A stretch of 64,000 nt of DNA from NCBI RefSeq assembly GCF_037126465.1, contig NC_088207.1, forward strand, positions 248,001 through 312,000, written 5' to 3'. Under the pieces are notes generated by a model. That model was not told where the DNA came from and ran no database searches. It saw nothing but the letters and a program-made list of their open reading frames with translations. Position numbers and translations under genes: made by a program. The stretch's first letter is position 1; the number at the start of each line of letters is the position of its first letter. Below are positions 32,011 to 41,755 of the stretch, in pieces. The stretch comes from Ornithodoros turicata. Lineage: Eukaryota; Arthropoda; Arachnida; Ixodida; Argasidae.

Positions 32011-32223
32011 TGTCATGTCTTTCAGAAGCAGCACACCATTAACAGACACAACATACTTTATTGGTCCGCGGCGTGCGGACCCCAACTGAACATTACATGA
32101 GAAGCGGTTGCAATGAAAAAAAGACATATCTCGACATGTGCTTAAATAGGAAAGGTGGTGGGCGTAGCCCGTTATCACACAAGTGCCAAACGCGCATGTT
32201 ATCACACTTGATACTACATATCA
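32011..32223 (-). repeat. 3' LTR of the gypsy element
   Basis: 213 bp, TG...CA ends on the minus strand, identical to 36,475-36,687. Confidence 0.95.
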
Positions 32224-32240
32224 CTTCTCCACCCTTATAC
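32224..32240 (-). promoter_or_regulatory. polypurine tract
   Basis: On the minus strand AAGGGTGGAGAAG lies directly before the TGATATG start of the 3' LTR, the expected plus-strand primer for second-strand synthesis. Confidence 0.65.
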
Positions 32241-32424
32241 AGAAGACACTTATACAATTCGTCACTTTTTTTTCTTTACCATTAAATGCTATACTGCGCA
32301 CAAATATGAAATAGCCAAAGTTCAGAAACCATAAACGAAACTTTCTTCAAACACTGAATAAAGCATTCATTTGATGCCACAACTTAGTCACTTAATGAGT
32401 TAATACTAAATAATTTGCAGCAGT

Positions 32425-35400
32425 TCATGTTGGACGATAGAAGTCGGGTGGACGTCTTTGACGCTGAGGATATCGCCGCGTGGCGACCGCAGCCTGTCTT
32501 TCGATAGGTGCGTTGCATGGGCCAGGTTCGGAACTTCCAGTAGAGTCCCACCACAGGTCGTTTGCTGATGATCCTTGGTGCTGAACTTGGTCATGATACC
32601 CAGAGGTCAGAAGCTGGTCCTGATGTCTTCTCCAGACATGAACTCCCGTCCGGGATGATACCTTCACCTGAAAAGACACTGGCCCCGACTGTCCAACAAT
32701 CACACCTCTTAACCACTTAGGGTGGCCCCGGAAATTTCGCACAAGCACTGTATCTCCAACGTTGAATGTTCTTGCGCGAGCACGTCTGTTGATGGCACCC
32801 TTGAACTGTCGATGTTGGACTTCGGAGTACAGCGATGGCCTTACAAGATCCAATCTGGATCGTAGACGCCTACCCATCATGAGTGTTGCCGGACATTCCC
32901 TTGTAGTGGCATGTGGCGTGTTGCGGTAAGTCATCAGGAAATTGTACAATCGCAGATGTAGAGGATGAATGTTGCTCTTCTTAAGCCCTTGCTTCAGGGA
33001 CTGAACAAATCGTTCTGCGATGCCATTTGTCGAAGGGTGATACGGCGCGGTTAGCACGTGGCGAATTCCGTTAGCGCGCACAAAACTTTTGAATTCTTCG
33101 GAGGTAAATTGTGTACCATTATCTGATACGATAGTCTCTGGCAATCCATACCTGCTGAAGGCTTCCCGCAATTTCTGAATTGTCGCTGAAGACGTCGTGG
33201 AAGACATCTCCCACACCTCCGGCCACTTTGAATGCGCGTCAACTAAAATGAGAAACATTTTGTTCATGAACGGTCCCATAAAATCAATGTGCACTCTTTG
33301 CCACGGCTTCGTTGGCCGTACCCAGGGATGCACTGGCGCTGAACATGGATTGTTGCGTTGCTGCTGACACTGATTACAGATTCTTGCCATCTCTTCTATA
33401 TCAACATCAATCGATGGCCACCAGATGTAACTGCGTCCCAATTCTTTCATTCGCACGATTCCTGGGTGGGAATTATGTAGTTCGTCAAGCATTTTCCTCC
33501 TCAGTGTTGGTGGAACAATGACACGTAGTCCCCAAAGAAGACATTTCTGCTGCACGGAGAGCTCGTGGCGACGTTGAAAGAAAGGTTTTAACTCCTTATC
33601 TGTCACATGCGCAGGCCATCCGTGGAGTGTGTACGCCATCACGGTTGATAACACGGGATTTCTTTTTGTTTCTTTGGCGATGTCTTTGCAGGTTACAGGA
33701 AGCGTGTCCATCCAGAGATGAAAAAAAGAACCGACATCGTCATGCTGTTCGCCTTCTGTGCTCGGCAGTGGTAGCCTTGATAAGCAGTCGGGTTCAACGT
33801 TATCTTCTGACGAACGGTGTTCAAGTGAAAAATCGTAAGCAGATAACAAAACCGCCCATCGCTGCAGGCGTGCAGCGGCGATGGTTGGTATTCCTCGTTT
33901 TGGCCCGAAAATAAACTGAAGTGGCTTGTGATCCGTCAGAAGTTGAAAATGCCGGCCGTATATGTACGCATGAAATTTCTTGACGGCGAATACTAATGCC
34001 AAACCTTCTTTTTCGAGCTGACTATAGTTCCTTTCGGCACTTGACAACGTCCTTGACGCGTATGCAATGGGTCTAATGCCGTCTGGTCCTATGTGCGACA
34101 AAACGGCACCTACACCGTACGGGGAGGCATCACATCCAAGCTGAATCGGCTTTGCTGGGTCGTAGTGTGTTAATACTGCAGTCGAAGCAAGCATGTCCTT
34201 CACCTCTTCGTACGCATTTTGGCATTTTGAGTCCCAAATCCACGGTTTGTCCTTACACAGAAGGTTGTTCAGCGGATGCAACACAGACGATAAGTTCGGA
34301 AGGAACTTTCCATAATAATTTATCATTCCCAGAAATGACTTTAGTTGTCGCTTATCTTTTGGGGTGGGCGCACACAAAACAGCTTTGACTTTTTCTTGCG
34401 TTGGCCTGATGCTCTCAGAATCAATTAAGTGTCCCAAATATTCCAGTCTTGGTTTAAAAAAGTCACATTTGTCGCGTTGTACTCTAACACCCTTTTCCAG
34501 CAGAGTCTTTAGAACTGCTTCTAAGTTGCGCAGGTGATCTTCGTCTGTCTTGCCAGTGACTAGAATATCGTCTAGGTAGCACGTAACACCAGGTAACTTT
34601 TTCAGCATTGAGTCCATAACTTTCTGGAAAATCATGGGCGCTGGAGTTATCCCGAATGGTAGGCGGTTCACGGCGTACAAACCTAAGTGAGTGTTGATGG
34701 CCAAATATTTCTTAGAGTCGTCATCCACTTCGAGTTTTTGATATGCGCGACTGAGATCGATGCGCGAAAAGTTCTTTCCACCACCCAGGTCGGCTAACAG
34801 GTCATCGATTCGTGGTAGTGGGTATTGAACACTGTCTAAGATTGGGTTGATCGTGATCTTGTAGTCACCACACAATCGTATCTGTCCATTTCTTTTAACG
34901 ACAGGCACCACGGGTGTCGCAAATTCCGACGTTTCAATAGGAGTAATAATTCCCATTGCTTCCATGTCTTTCAATTCCTTTTCTACCCTTGGCTTTAGCG
35001 CGAACGCTACTGGGCGCGCCTTCAAAAAACATGGTCGAGCATTTTCTTTCAAGTGCAGCTTTACAACTTCTCCCTTTATGTGGCCCAGGTCGCCTTTGAA
35101 TAAGCTAGAGTACTTTGAACACAGTTCCGATATGGCTCTAGAACAATTCTTGTTTTCCTGCGCTTTTGATGCGTCAAGTTTATGCACGCTAGTCCAGTCA
35201 AATTTGATATGCTGTAGCCAATCGCGCCCAATCAGAGATGGACCATGGTCACGGATGACATGCAGAGGAAGACTATAACGTTGACCTCTGTACTCCACTG
35301 TCACTTCCAGTACTCCTAACGGCTTCAACATTTCGCCCGTGTACGTGCGCAGAACGACATTTGTACAATTTAGGCTGACATGAGAAAACATTCGCAGATA

Positions 35401-36378
35401 GTTTTCTTCCGAAATGACTGACACCGCAGCGCCGGTGTCGAGCTCCATGTTCACCTTTTGGCCTTCAATGTCAACTTCAAAACATATAGGAGCAATGCTG
35501 CCTTCCAAACTGTTCAATTGAATCGGCGAACAGTCGTTACTCGTTATGCTCAGATTTCGGAAAGATTTCGCCGTGCCTCTTACTTGCATTCCTTTCACAG
35601 TTCGTTTTGATAAGCACGCTCGTTGAATGTGACCTTTCTTCCCGCATCGAAAACATTTCGCACTGCTGAACGGACAGTCTTTGCTGATATGTGCGGTTGC
35701 TTTACAGCGGTAGCACGATGTGCGCTGTGGTTTTTGCTGGGGTGGTTCAGTCTTTCGGCGAGTTACTTGGAGTCTTTGTACTTCTGCTGTTAAGTTATGT
35801 TCTTCATGGCAGCTAGAAGCATTCTTACTCGCTTGCTCCAGTGAGAGCGCTTTTTCTACAGCTCTTTTAAATGTCAGAGTTTCGTCTTCAGCAAAAAGAC
35901 ACTTTTGTATATCCATTCGCTGGAGTCCGGTTACGAATCGGTCTCTCATGGTTTCGTCTAAGCTTGTACCGAATTTGCAGGTTTGTGCCAGATGCTTGAG
36001 AGCAGCAACAAAATCTGCAATAGTCTCGGAATCATTTTGCTTTCTTACGTGGAATTTCGCTCTTTCCGCAATGACGGAGGGCTTTGGTGACAGATGTGCT
36101 CTGAGCGCCTGCTTTAATTCGTCTATAGTCTTTGCAGTAGGCTCTGACGGTGCAACAAGGTCGGTTAAGAGACGATAAGTTTTTGGTCCTATGAGAGTGA
36201 TGAAAGCATGGACCTCCAGTTCCTTAGGTATTGAATTTACTGCCAAATACGATGAAACGCGCTGCTCGTACGTCATCCATTCTGATATAGACTCATCAAA
36301 TGGCTCGATACTGCCAATTAAAGGCGTACCTGTGCTCATGGTGCGGTGTGCTGTAGAGGGTTCATCGCCGGACGTCAT
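32425..36378 (-). CDS. Ty3/gypsy gag-pol polyprotein, intact 1,317 residues
   Basis: It makes the capsid and enzymes for copying and inserting the element. Order seen: gag region about 1-220; two CCHC zinc knuckles (222-235 CYRCKATAHISKDC and 242-255 CFRCGKKGHIQRAC); aspartic protease with DTGA at 314-317; reverse transcriptase with IDLSRAY about 540 and catalytic YLDD at 601-604; RNase H with GCDASPYG about 748 and TDHKPL about 815; integrase with HHCC zinc finger (His about 967-971, Cys 1001 and 1004) and DDE residues about D1032, D1086 (SDNGTQF) and E1122 (NGIAERF); C-terminal integrase tail. Gag and pol share one frame, so no frameshift is needed. The ATG at 36,376-36,378 lies about 95 bp inside the 5' LTR. 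All catalytic residues are present. No env. The neighbours are its own LTRs. Confidence 0.96.
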   Translation of the reverse strand: MTSGDEPSTAHRTMSTGTPLIGSIEPFDESISEWMTYEQRVSSYLAVNSIPKELEVHAFITLIGPKTYRLLTDLVAPSEPTAKTIDELKQALRAHLSPKPSVIAERAKFHVRKQNDSETIADFVAALKHLAQTCKFGTSLDETMRDRFVTGLQRMDIQKCLFAEDETLTFKRAVEKALSLEQASKNASSCHEEHNLTAEVQRLQVTRRKTEPPQQKPQRTSCYRCKATAHISKDCPFSSAKCFRCGKKGHIQRACLSKRTVKGMQVRGTAKSFRNLSITSNDCSPIQLNSLEGSIAPICFEVDIEGQKVNMELDTGAAVSVISEENYLRMFSHVSLNCTNVVLRTYTGEMLKPLGVLEVTVEYRGQRYSLPLHVIRDHGPSLIGRDWLQHIKFDWTSVHKLDASKAQENKNCSRAISELCSKYSSLFKGDLGHIKGEVVKLHLKENARPCFLKARPVAFALKPRVEKELKDMEAMGIITPIETSEFATPVVPVVKRNGQIRLCGDYKITINPILDSVQYPLPRIDDLLADLGGGKNFSRIDLSRAYQKLEVDDDSKKYLAINTHLGLYAVNRLPFGITPAPMIFQKVMDSMLKKLPGVTCYLDDILVTGKTDEDHLRNLEAVLKTLLEKGVRVQRDKCDFFKPRLEYLGHLIDSESIRPTQEKVKAVLCAPTPKDKRQLKSFLGMINYYGKFLPNLSSVLHPLNNLLCKDKPWIWDSKCQNAYEEVKDMLASTAVLTHYDPAKPIQLGCDASPYGVGAVLSHIGPDGIRPIAYASRTLSSAERNYSQLEKEGLALVFAVKKFHAYIYGRHFQLLTDHKPLQFIFGPKRGIPTIAAARLQRWAVLLSAYDFSLEHRSSEDNVEPDCLSRLPLPSTEGEQHDDVGSFFHLWMDTLPVTCKDIAKETKRNPVLSTVMAYTLHGWPAHVTDKELKPFFQRRHELSVQQKCLLWGLRVIVPPTLRRKMLDELHNSHPGIVRMKELGRSYIWWPSIDVDIEEMARICNQCQQQRNNPCSAPVHPWVRPTKPWQRVHIDFMGPFMNKMFLILVDAHSKWPEVWEMSSTTSSATIQKLREAFSRYGLPETIVSDNGTQFTSEEFKSFVRANGIRHVLTAPYHPSTNGIAERFVQSLKQGLKKSNIHPLHLRLYNFLMTYRNTPHATTRECPATLMMGRRLRSRLDLVRPSLYSEVQHRQFKGAINRRARARTFNVGDTVLVRNFRGHPKWLRGVIVGQSGPVSFQVKVSSRTGVHVWRRHQDQLLTSGYHDQVQHQGSSANDLWWDSTGSSEPGPCNAPIERQAAVATRRYPQRQRRPPDFYRPT

Positions 36379-36451
36379 GTTGTCGCTTTATAGTATCCCA
36401 AAAGGCACAATATCCAAAACGCTGCTGAACACGAAGTTGAGCAAGGCAGGG

Positions 36452-36470
36452 TGTCCAACTCTCGTCGCCA
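36452..36470 (-). other. primer binding site
   Basis: TGGCGACGAGAGTTGGACA on the minus strand, 4 nt after the 5' LTR, starts with TGG as expected for pairing with a tRNA 3' CCA end. The tRNA species is not identified. Confidence 0.65.
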
Positions 36471-36474
36471 TTTA

Positions 36475-36687
36475 TGTCATGTCTTTCAGAAGCAGCACAC
36501 CATTAACAGACACAACATACTTTATTGGTCCGCGGCGTGCGGACCCCAACTGAACATTACATGAGAAGCGGTTGCAATGAAAAAAAGACATATCTCGACA
36601 TGTGCTTAAATAGGAAAGGTGGTGGGCGTAGCCCGTTATCACACAAGTGCCAAACGCGCATGTTATCACACTTGATACTACATATCA
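36475..36687 (-). repeat. 5' LTR of the gypsy element (promoter side)
   Basis: 213 bp, identical to the 3' LTR. It should hold the element's own promoter. No TATA assignment is attempted. Confidence 0.95.
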
Positions 36688-36717
36688 GCTATGTGGTGAA
36701 GTTCTGTTTTAACAGTG

Positions 36718-37556
36718 CACTACTGCAGATTCGGCTGTGTTTTCAGGTACGGCCAGAGTACTGCCCAATAATTCTTTCAGGGCCATGGTGGCAGACGTGT
36801 GTAAGCACACTACAATAGCCGCGGTTACATGAAACCGACTGAAACAGTTCGAGTTGACTTATCGTACTTCCTCACGTTAATCCTCCTTACCCTCTCAGAA
36901 CAGACCTTCACAGCATAGTTCGTTGTGCGCCAACCACTGCAACAATGATAGGGCTGATTTGAAGAGACAGAGAGGGGCGTACGTCGTGAGGACACCCACT
37001 TCTGCGTGGCCAGCAACGACAAGCCGATCCTTCCATTACCCCTCCTCCCCCCCTCCGGTAGCAAATATCATATATCTAAATTACTACAAAAAGGCGTACG
37101 CCCCCACGCTCTTCGAATCAGAAGCGATACATTCGTCGCAATGGTTGGCGGACAACGTGCTGTGCGATTGATGTTCTGTTCTTAGAAAGTTCAGAAGATT
37201 GGATGATTCTGCTTGATGGAAGAGCATTTCCTGCGATAAACCAAGAGTTCGCCTAAACGCGGCTAATACATGCTTTTCCCCATGTACGATCGACCAGTCG
37301 CATTGGCCGTTAGAAATCAACCATATAATCTCGATGGAGTGGTGATGTATTTGTCAGGTACCAGGCCCCTGTCTCTCTTCCACGACAGCACTCTATTCGA
37401 TGAATCGTGAAACATGGTTACGCCTGTTTGAAGACGGTGTTGAGTGGCTTCGAAAACAGGCATGTCTAGAGCATGCTGCGCACACGAACAGAATACGAAC
37501 GCATCAGGAACGCCTGCGGAAACTATCTCAATTTCTGTCCTGTTGCCCTATTCTTG
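36718..37556. other. upstream region of the receptor gene, no gene recognised
   Basis: No protein signature in open stretches such as 37,400-37,624. It probably contains distal 5' sequence of the receptor gene. Confidence 0.5.
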
Positions 37557-37687
37557 TCAAAGTAATCGACCTCGATTACTTTGCGTCATTGCCTGTCATT
37601 GGTCGTTACGTGAAGGAGGCGTGACCACCAAGCCGTGATGACCAATGACAGGCCAGACACAAAGTAAACGAGGTCGATTACTTTGAG
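37557..37687. mobile_element. 130-bp fold-back MITE just upstream of the receptor
   Basis: The arms 37,557-37,612 and 37,632-37,687 are inverted copies (TCAAAGTAATCGACCTCG ... GCCTGTCATTGGTC) with few mismatches, and the loop is short. The element ends 69 bp before the receptor ATG, so it probably overlaps or abuts the core promoter or 5' UTR. Confidence 0.8.
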
Positions 37688-37755
37688 AGAATAGGTCCTT
37701 GGACAGCGCTACAGCAGATTGCCTTTCACATTCTCTCACTAACGACTGTCTAGAA

Positions 37756-39543
37756 ATGCGTTCGTTCGCATTCGTTACCTTTGTGGTGATGTTGCAAGTT
37801 ATTCTCTCGCAAGAGCCATGGGAGAAGTTCACTACATCTGTCAGTTTCATCGACTACATGAACAAGCATTTTGGCGGCCGCAGCCTCGGGATCTTAATGA
37901 CTCCCAAATGCGCAGCTCAGCACAGCTGGGTCTTCTCCCGTCTCACGCAGTTCCTTCGTCACCAGATCGTCATCACTGTCCAAGACCACTTCAAGAGTGA
38001 CGAGTTCCGCAACAATGTTTCGCGAGCACTAAAAGTGGTTTGTAGCTTAGACGATTTCAGGAGGCTGCAAATGAAGGGTTTCAGATCGAATGGGCCACAC
38101 ACGCCGTCAATTACTCTGTACGCGGACAACGTCGTATCGAGCGGATATTTTCACACTCCCATCTCCATAGGAACATTTTCGCACATATTTCTAATGAATA
38201 GTACAGCGTTCCTAGCACCAGATTTTTGTGAGGATTACGATTTTATGTATCCATTGTCACATCTGCCGAAGGCTGAATTTGCGAAGAAACTTACTGAGCC
38301 TACCTCAGTAGAACTCAATGGAAGGACACTTCGAGTCGACTGCGTCCATGGCCCTGTATGCGGATACACATACTCTATTACTTTCTTTGAACACGTCCGT
38401 CACAAGAACTGCAGCGTCGATCAACATGCAACCCTCTCAGAGACACGACTGAATCCATTAAACTTCACCACGCCACATATGGCGGATTTGTTGCAGTTTT
38501 ATAATTTTCTGTTAAACGCAACGGACGTATTACTGGACCCGTACGACAAAGATTACCAGATATTTAGCACCGATAGCGCGTACTGGGGACCCACTCATTT
38601 CGTACTCTTCGGAAAGGCTCGGAAGCCACAGGCAAAAGAAGTGGTCATTCTCTTGCCATTTAGCTACAGCGTCTGGACGTGCGTATTTTGTGCGGTGCTG
38701 TTTTGTTCTACCATGACATTCCTCGTCTTCAAAATAGCTGCTGGAAGATCACCCACCTTTTACAGATTGTCGGCCTTCTACACAACGTCACTTTTTTCGA
38801 CGGCGAGTCCGGGGCTGCTGGCATCTGATCATCAGAGATTGACCTCTATTCGAATTATCCTTGTGTCGTGGCTGTTCTTTGTGCTGACGCTGTCCACGGT
38901 CTACAAGGGATCTCTAACGTCTCTACTACGAAGTGTCCCACTAGAAGATGGAATTTATGACATGGCATCGCTGTTACGACACAACGGTAAACGTAGTGTG
39001 TGTTTATGCATTTACCGCACACCCCATATCTTGCGAAAGATGTTTTTCAGAGGCGTGTCTCATGACATCACACCACGATGCAACTGCTTTTCTGCCCCTC
39101 TTGCAAGATATCTGGTTTATGTGGCAAAAGTTGAGGACTTGAACGAGTGCATAGAAGTTCTCCCAAATGATACTTTCGGCTTTCAAGAGATCATTGACGG
39201 TGAGGCGCCTTCTGGACCTGTCGTACACTACCGGTCACCTTACAGGGCAGCCCTCAAGAAATTGATAACACAAGGTTTCGAGGCAGGACTGTACGAGAGG
39301 GCAAGGTCCTTGGACGACTTCAGGAGCTCTTATAAGAGAAACAGCGAAACAACTAATGAAGATGATCAGGGGGTCACTCCCTTTACTGTGGCTGATTTGA
39401 GGCCCGCTTTCGTCGTACTCATTGGTGGATTACTCGTCAGTTTCCTAGCTTACCTCGGTGAGAGACTGGTAGCTTGGCTTGCAAAGCAACAGGGCCTATG
39501 GAGAAAGAAGTGCGAGGAAATGAAGAGTGTGTTGGATGAATAA
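37756..39543 (+). CDS. divergent ionotropic receptor (IR), single exon
   Basis: A 595-residue chemosensory-type receptor related to ionotropic glutamate receptors. I use the ATG at 37,756 because it begins a good signal peptide (MRSFAFVTFVVMLQVILS). The frame is open slightly further upstream, but only with a non-ATG start. Residues about 20-300 are the extracellular S1-type region. Membrane segment 1 is about 304-328 (SVWTCVFCAVLFCSTMTFLV). The pore-loop region is about 336-356 (FYTTSLFSTASPGLL). Segment 2 is about 365-388, with the family-typical TLSTVYKGSLTSLL. The S2 region follows, and segment 3 is about 550-572 (AFVVLIGGLLVSFLAYLGERL) with a short cytoplasmic tail. No N-terminal LIVBP domain, as usual for IRs. 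Intronless divergent IRs are numerous in arachnids. It probably acts in the plasma membrane of sensory neurons. The ligand is unknown and no subfamily symbol is assigned. Confidence 0.9.
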   Translation: MRSFAFVTFVVMLQVILSQEPWEKFTTSVSFIDYMNKHFGGRSLGILMTPKCAAQHSWVFSRLTQFLRHQIVITVQDHFKSDEFRNNVSRALKVVCSLDDFRRLQMKGFRSNGPHTPSITLYADNVVSSGYFHTPISIGTFSHIFLMNSTAFLAPDFCEDYDFMYPLSHLPKAEFAKKLTEPTSVELNGRTLRVDCVHGPVCGYTYSITFFEHVRHKNCSVDQHATLSETRLNPLNFTTPHMADLLQFYNFLLNATDVLLDPYDKDYQIFSTDSAYWGPTHFVLFGKARKPQAKEVVILLPFSYSVWTCVFCAVLFCSTMTFLVFKIAAGRSPTFYRLSAFYTTSLFSTASPGLLASDHQRLTSIRIILVSWLFFVLTLSTVYKGSLTSLLRSVPLEDGIYDMASLLRHNGKRSVCLCIYRTPHILRKMFFRGVSHDITPRCNCFSAPLARYLVYVAKVEDLNECIEVLPNDTFGFQEIIDGEAPSGPVVHYRSPYRAALKKLITQGFEAGLYERARSLDDFRSSYKRNSETTNEDDQGVTPFTVADLRPAFVVLIGGLLVSFLAYLGERLVAWLAKQQGLWRKKCEEMKSVLDE

Positions 39544-39882
39544 CCCCTGTCCATCCGCGTCGTTCTTGCGTTGTTCGTCATCGAGAAAGAAATCCAAGAT
39601 TCGAAAAATTGGTTCCTTGTGCCCGTGAGAGAAGAAGTTAACCGTGCTGAGGTGAAATGTGTTACTGTAAGAGTGTTAGTGTATGTCTCGTCGACTTGAA
39701 AGGATCCCTTAAAGCGTGGTTATATCAGCCACGGTATACGCTATATCATATATACGCTATGCTACTCATATATACGTTACGGTATCAGCTGGTATATCAG
39801 CGACGGAGTGTTCCTCTGTGTCGCCCAGGAACCTGAGGTACGTGTTTGCGAGCTGGAGGGACGTCCTGTCTAGGCCATAACA
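39544..39882. other. 3' flank of the receptor gene
   Basis: Contains degenerate TATACG/TATATC repeats at about 39,720-39,810. No consensus AATAAA was picked out with confidence. Confidence 0.5.
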
Positions 39883-40735
39883 AGCTCTAGAAAGCCTAAT
39901 TTGGTTATACAGGGTATTTTCTCTAATTTGTGCAGAAACTTTATTTAAGGCGAGCGATAAAAGAGAAACGACCGCTACTTTTCAGCTACCTGACTAAGAA
40001 ACAGGTGCTACCAGTGATGCAGTACCTTTTTCTTACTCAAGTAGCGAAAAGCACCGCTTGCTTTTATACTATCGCTCCCATTAAAGACAATTTCTCGACG
40101 CGTTGGTGCAAACACCATGTATAGTAAAACCTCATTAAACACAACAACAAGAACAACATAGGTGAATGGGTGATGATGATGTGGGATGTTTCCCTGCGTT
40201 GAGTGCAGGAAACAAAGGCAACACGACTGGGGGAATGTTCAACAAAAGTGGAAATGTCACACAACCAATGGCAGCAGCCTAGGACGTGCACGGAAACACC
40301 GTTGGAGCCTCGAGAAGTATGCAATACCCTGGGAAGTGCTAGGGGAAGCTCTAGAAAGCCTAATTTGGTTATACAGGGTATTTTCTCTAATTTGTGCAGA
40401 AACTTTATTTAAGGCGAGCGATAAAAGAGAAACAACCGCTACTTTTCAGCTACCTGACTAAGAAACAGGTGCTACCAGTGAAGCAGCACCTTTTTCTTAC
40501 TGAAGTAGCAGAAAAGTACCACTTGCTTTTCTATTCTCGCTCCCTTTAAAGACAATTTCTGAACGCGTTAGTGCAAACACCCTGTATAGTAAAACCTGAT
40601 TAAACAAAGGCAACACGACTGGGCGAATGTTCAACAAAAGTGGAAATATCACACAACCAATGTCAGCAGCCTAGGACATACACGGAAACACCGCTGGAGC
40701 CACTAGAAGTAATGCAAGACCCTGGGAAGTGTTGC
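39883..40735. repeat. tandem duplication with 464-bp period, each copy with a 216-bp MITE
   Basis: Copy 1 is 39,883-40,346 and copy 2 is 40,347 to about 40,735. Both begin AGCTCTAGAAAGCCTAATTT and share GGCAACACGACTGGG and ACACAACCAATG. The embedded MITEs at 39,907-40,122 and 40,371-40,586 have ends ATACAGGGTATTTTC and, reverse complemented, ATACA(G/T)GGTGTTTGC. The tandem duplication therefore happened after the MITE inserted. Confidence 0.88.
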
Positions 40736-41567
40736 CAGTGTGGCATAATGGGAAGCGCCCGTGACAAGTAATGAAGAGGAGGTGGTTGGAATCCTGCCGC
40801 TGTCTGGATCTTCCGACGACTCCCATATTTCAATCTCGAAAACAGCTGTTTCTTCTGGTGCACGTAATGTGCGACGTGATAAGGCTTTATTAAGCAGTTT
40901 TGAAAAAGGACACCGCATTGGAGTATCAAGGAAGTCGTCACCGCGTAGTGCTTGACGCGATGCGCAGTGACGATTGCTTCTTACTTTGGGACTGCCTGGG
41001 TTCCATTCCCGTAGCATCGCCTATGTACTTTCGAAAGATGACGCAAAGGAGAAAGCACGTGGTGTCAATGACGTGTCGAATCTACCTCGTTTCCCGTCAA
41101 AAAAAAAGTACACCGACGTCGCTGAACAGCAGTCAATGTGAACATTGTACGCTATACGTTTTAGTGTCCTTATGATGTGCTAAACATTACTCATATTTCA
41201 TTGCAATCGGAAACTCTGATCAGCAGACCGAGGTCACCGTGCTTTCTACAGCGACGACCGTTACCATATACAATAGTTTTTTAGTTGACTATATCATTCG
41301 GCCTAGCTCTACGTCGGCTGAACAATGTTGTGGGAACGGAGAGCGGTTGCAAAAGTTACGTCGTCAATGACGTAGTGTTATTCTGATTCTTGTCGCCGAT
41401 GATACTGCTCCAAAGGATTGGCCATGGCGCGTTCCTACCCTGACCCGGAAGAGGCCGAAATTCTGAAAAGTTCTAGTATCGTTTGGGTTCGCAATGCGTG
41501 GAATTGGTTACAACTCTAGTCAAGCCAATTATCGTTAAAGTCAAGCTAATGATCGGCTTTTGAGTGG
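40736..41567. other. no gene recognised
   Basis: Open stretches at 40,761-40,955 and 40,900-41,175 have no recognisable domain. Confidence 0.5.
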
Positions 41568-41755
41568 ATTCTCGCAAACAACAACAACAATTGGGGAGTT
41601 GCATCGGCGGGCGACGATACTGTACCCCATTGCTAGCTGTATTGTCCTATACGGTGGCTAGAAGCTCTAAAAGTGCTTTCAGGGCACTGCGTTGGTGGAC
41701 CGGATTCGGCTACGGTCCAAGTCAATTTGACAAACTGGAGCGCGAGAGCCCATAG
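41568..41755 (-). mobile_element. LINE 3'-end fragment related to 29,104-29,490
   Basis: Shares the (CAA)n tail and the GATACTGTACCCCATTGCT-type text with the LINE 3' end at 29,104-29,200. Too short for coding evidence. Confidence 0.5.

Larger units (their letters stand above)
32011..36687 (-). mobile_element. complete, apparently young Ty3/gypsy LTR retrotransposon
   Basis: 4,677 bp with 213-bp LTRs at 32,011-32,223 and 36,475-36,687 that are identical base for base as I read them. The 5-bp target duplication is GCTAT (32,006-32,010 and 36,688-36,692). On the minus strand the LTR starts TGATATG and ends ATGACA. A single gag-pol frame fills the interior. A primer-binding-type TGGCGACGAGAG follows the 5' LTR by 4 bp, and a purine tract precedes the 3' LTR. 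No envelope gene. Everything needed for transposition in cis appears present. Confidence 0.95.
31747..36717. mobile_element. palindromic MITE, split by the gypsy element
   Basis: Parts 31,747-32,010 and 36,688-36,717 form one MITE of about 290 bp. Its ends resemble each other (TTAAAGGAACAATTCAC and TTAAAACAGAACTTCAC in inverted orientation). Its middle holds the palindrome GGCGCCTATCTGGACAAG... / ...GTCCCAGATAGGCGCC (about 31,898-31,941). A related deleted copy is at 51,631-51,838. Confidence 0.75.

Noticed and set aside
32425..36378. Endogenous retrovirus
   Set aside because: No envelope gene and no room for one between gag-pol and the 3' LTR. It is a Ty3/gypsy retrotransposon.
37699..37755. 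Upstream extension of the receptor frame by 19 codons
   Set aside because: It would begin with a non-ATG codon. The ATG at 37,756 gives a proper signal peptide.
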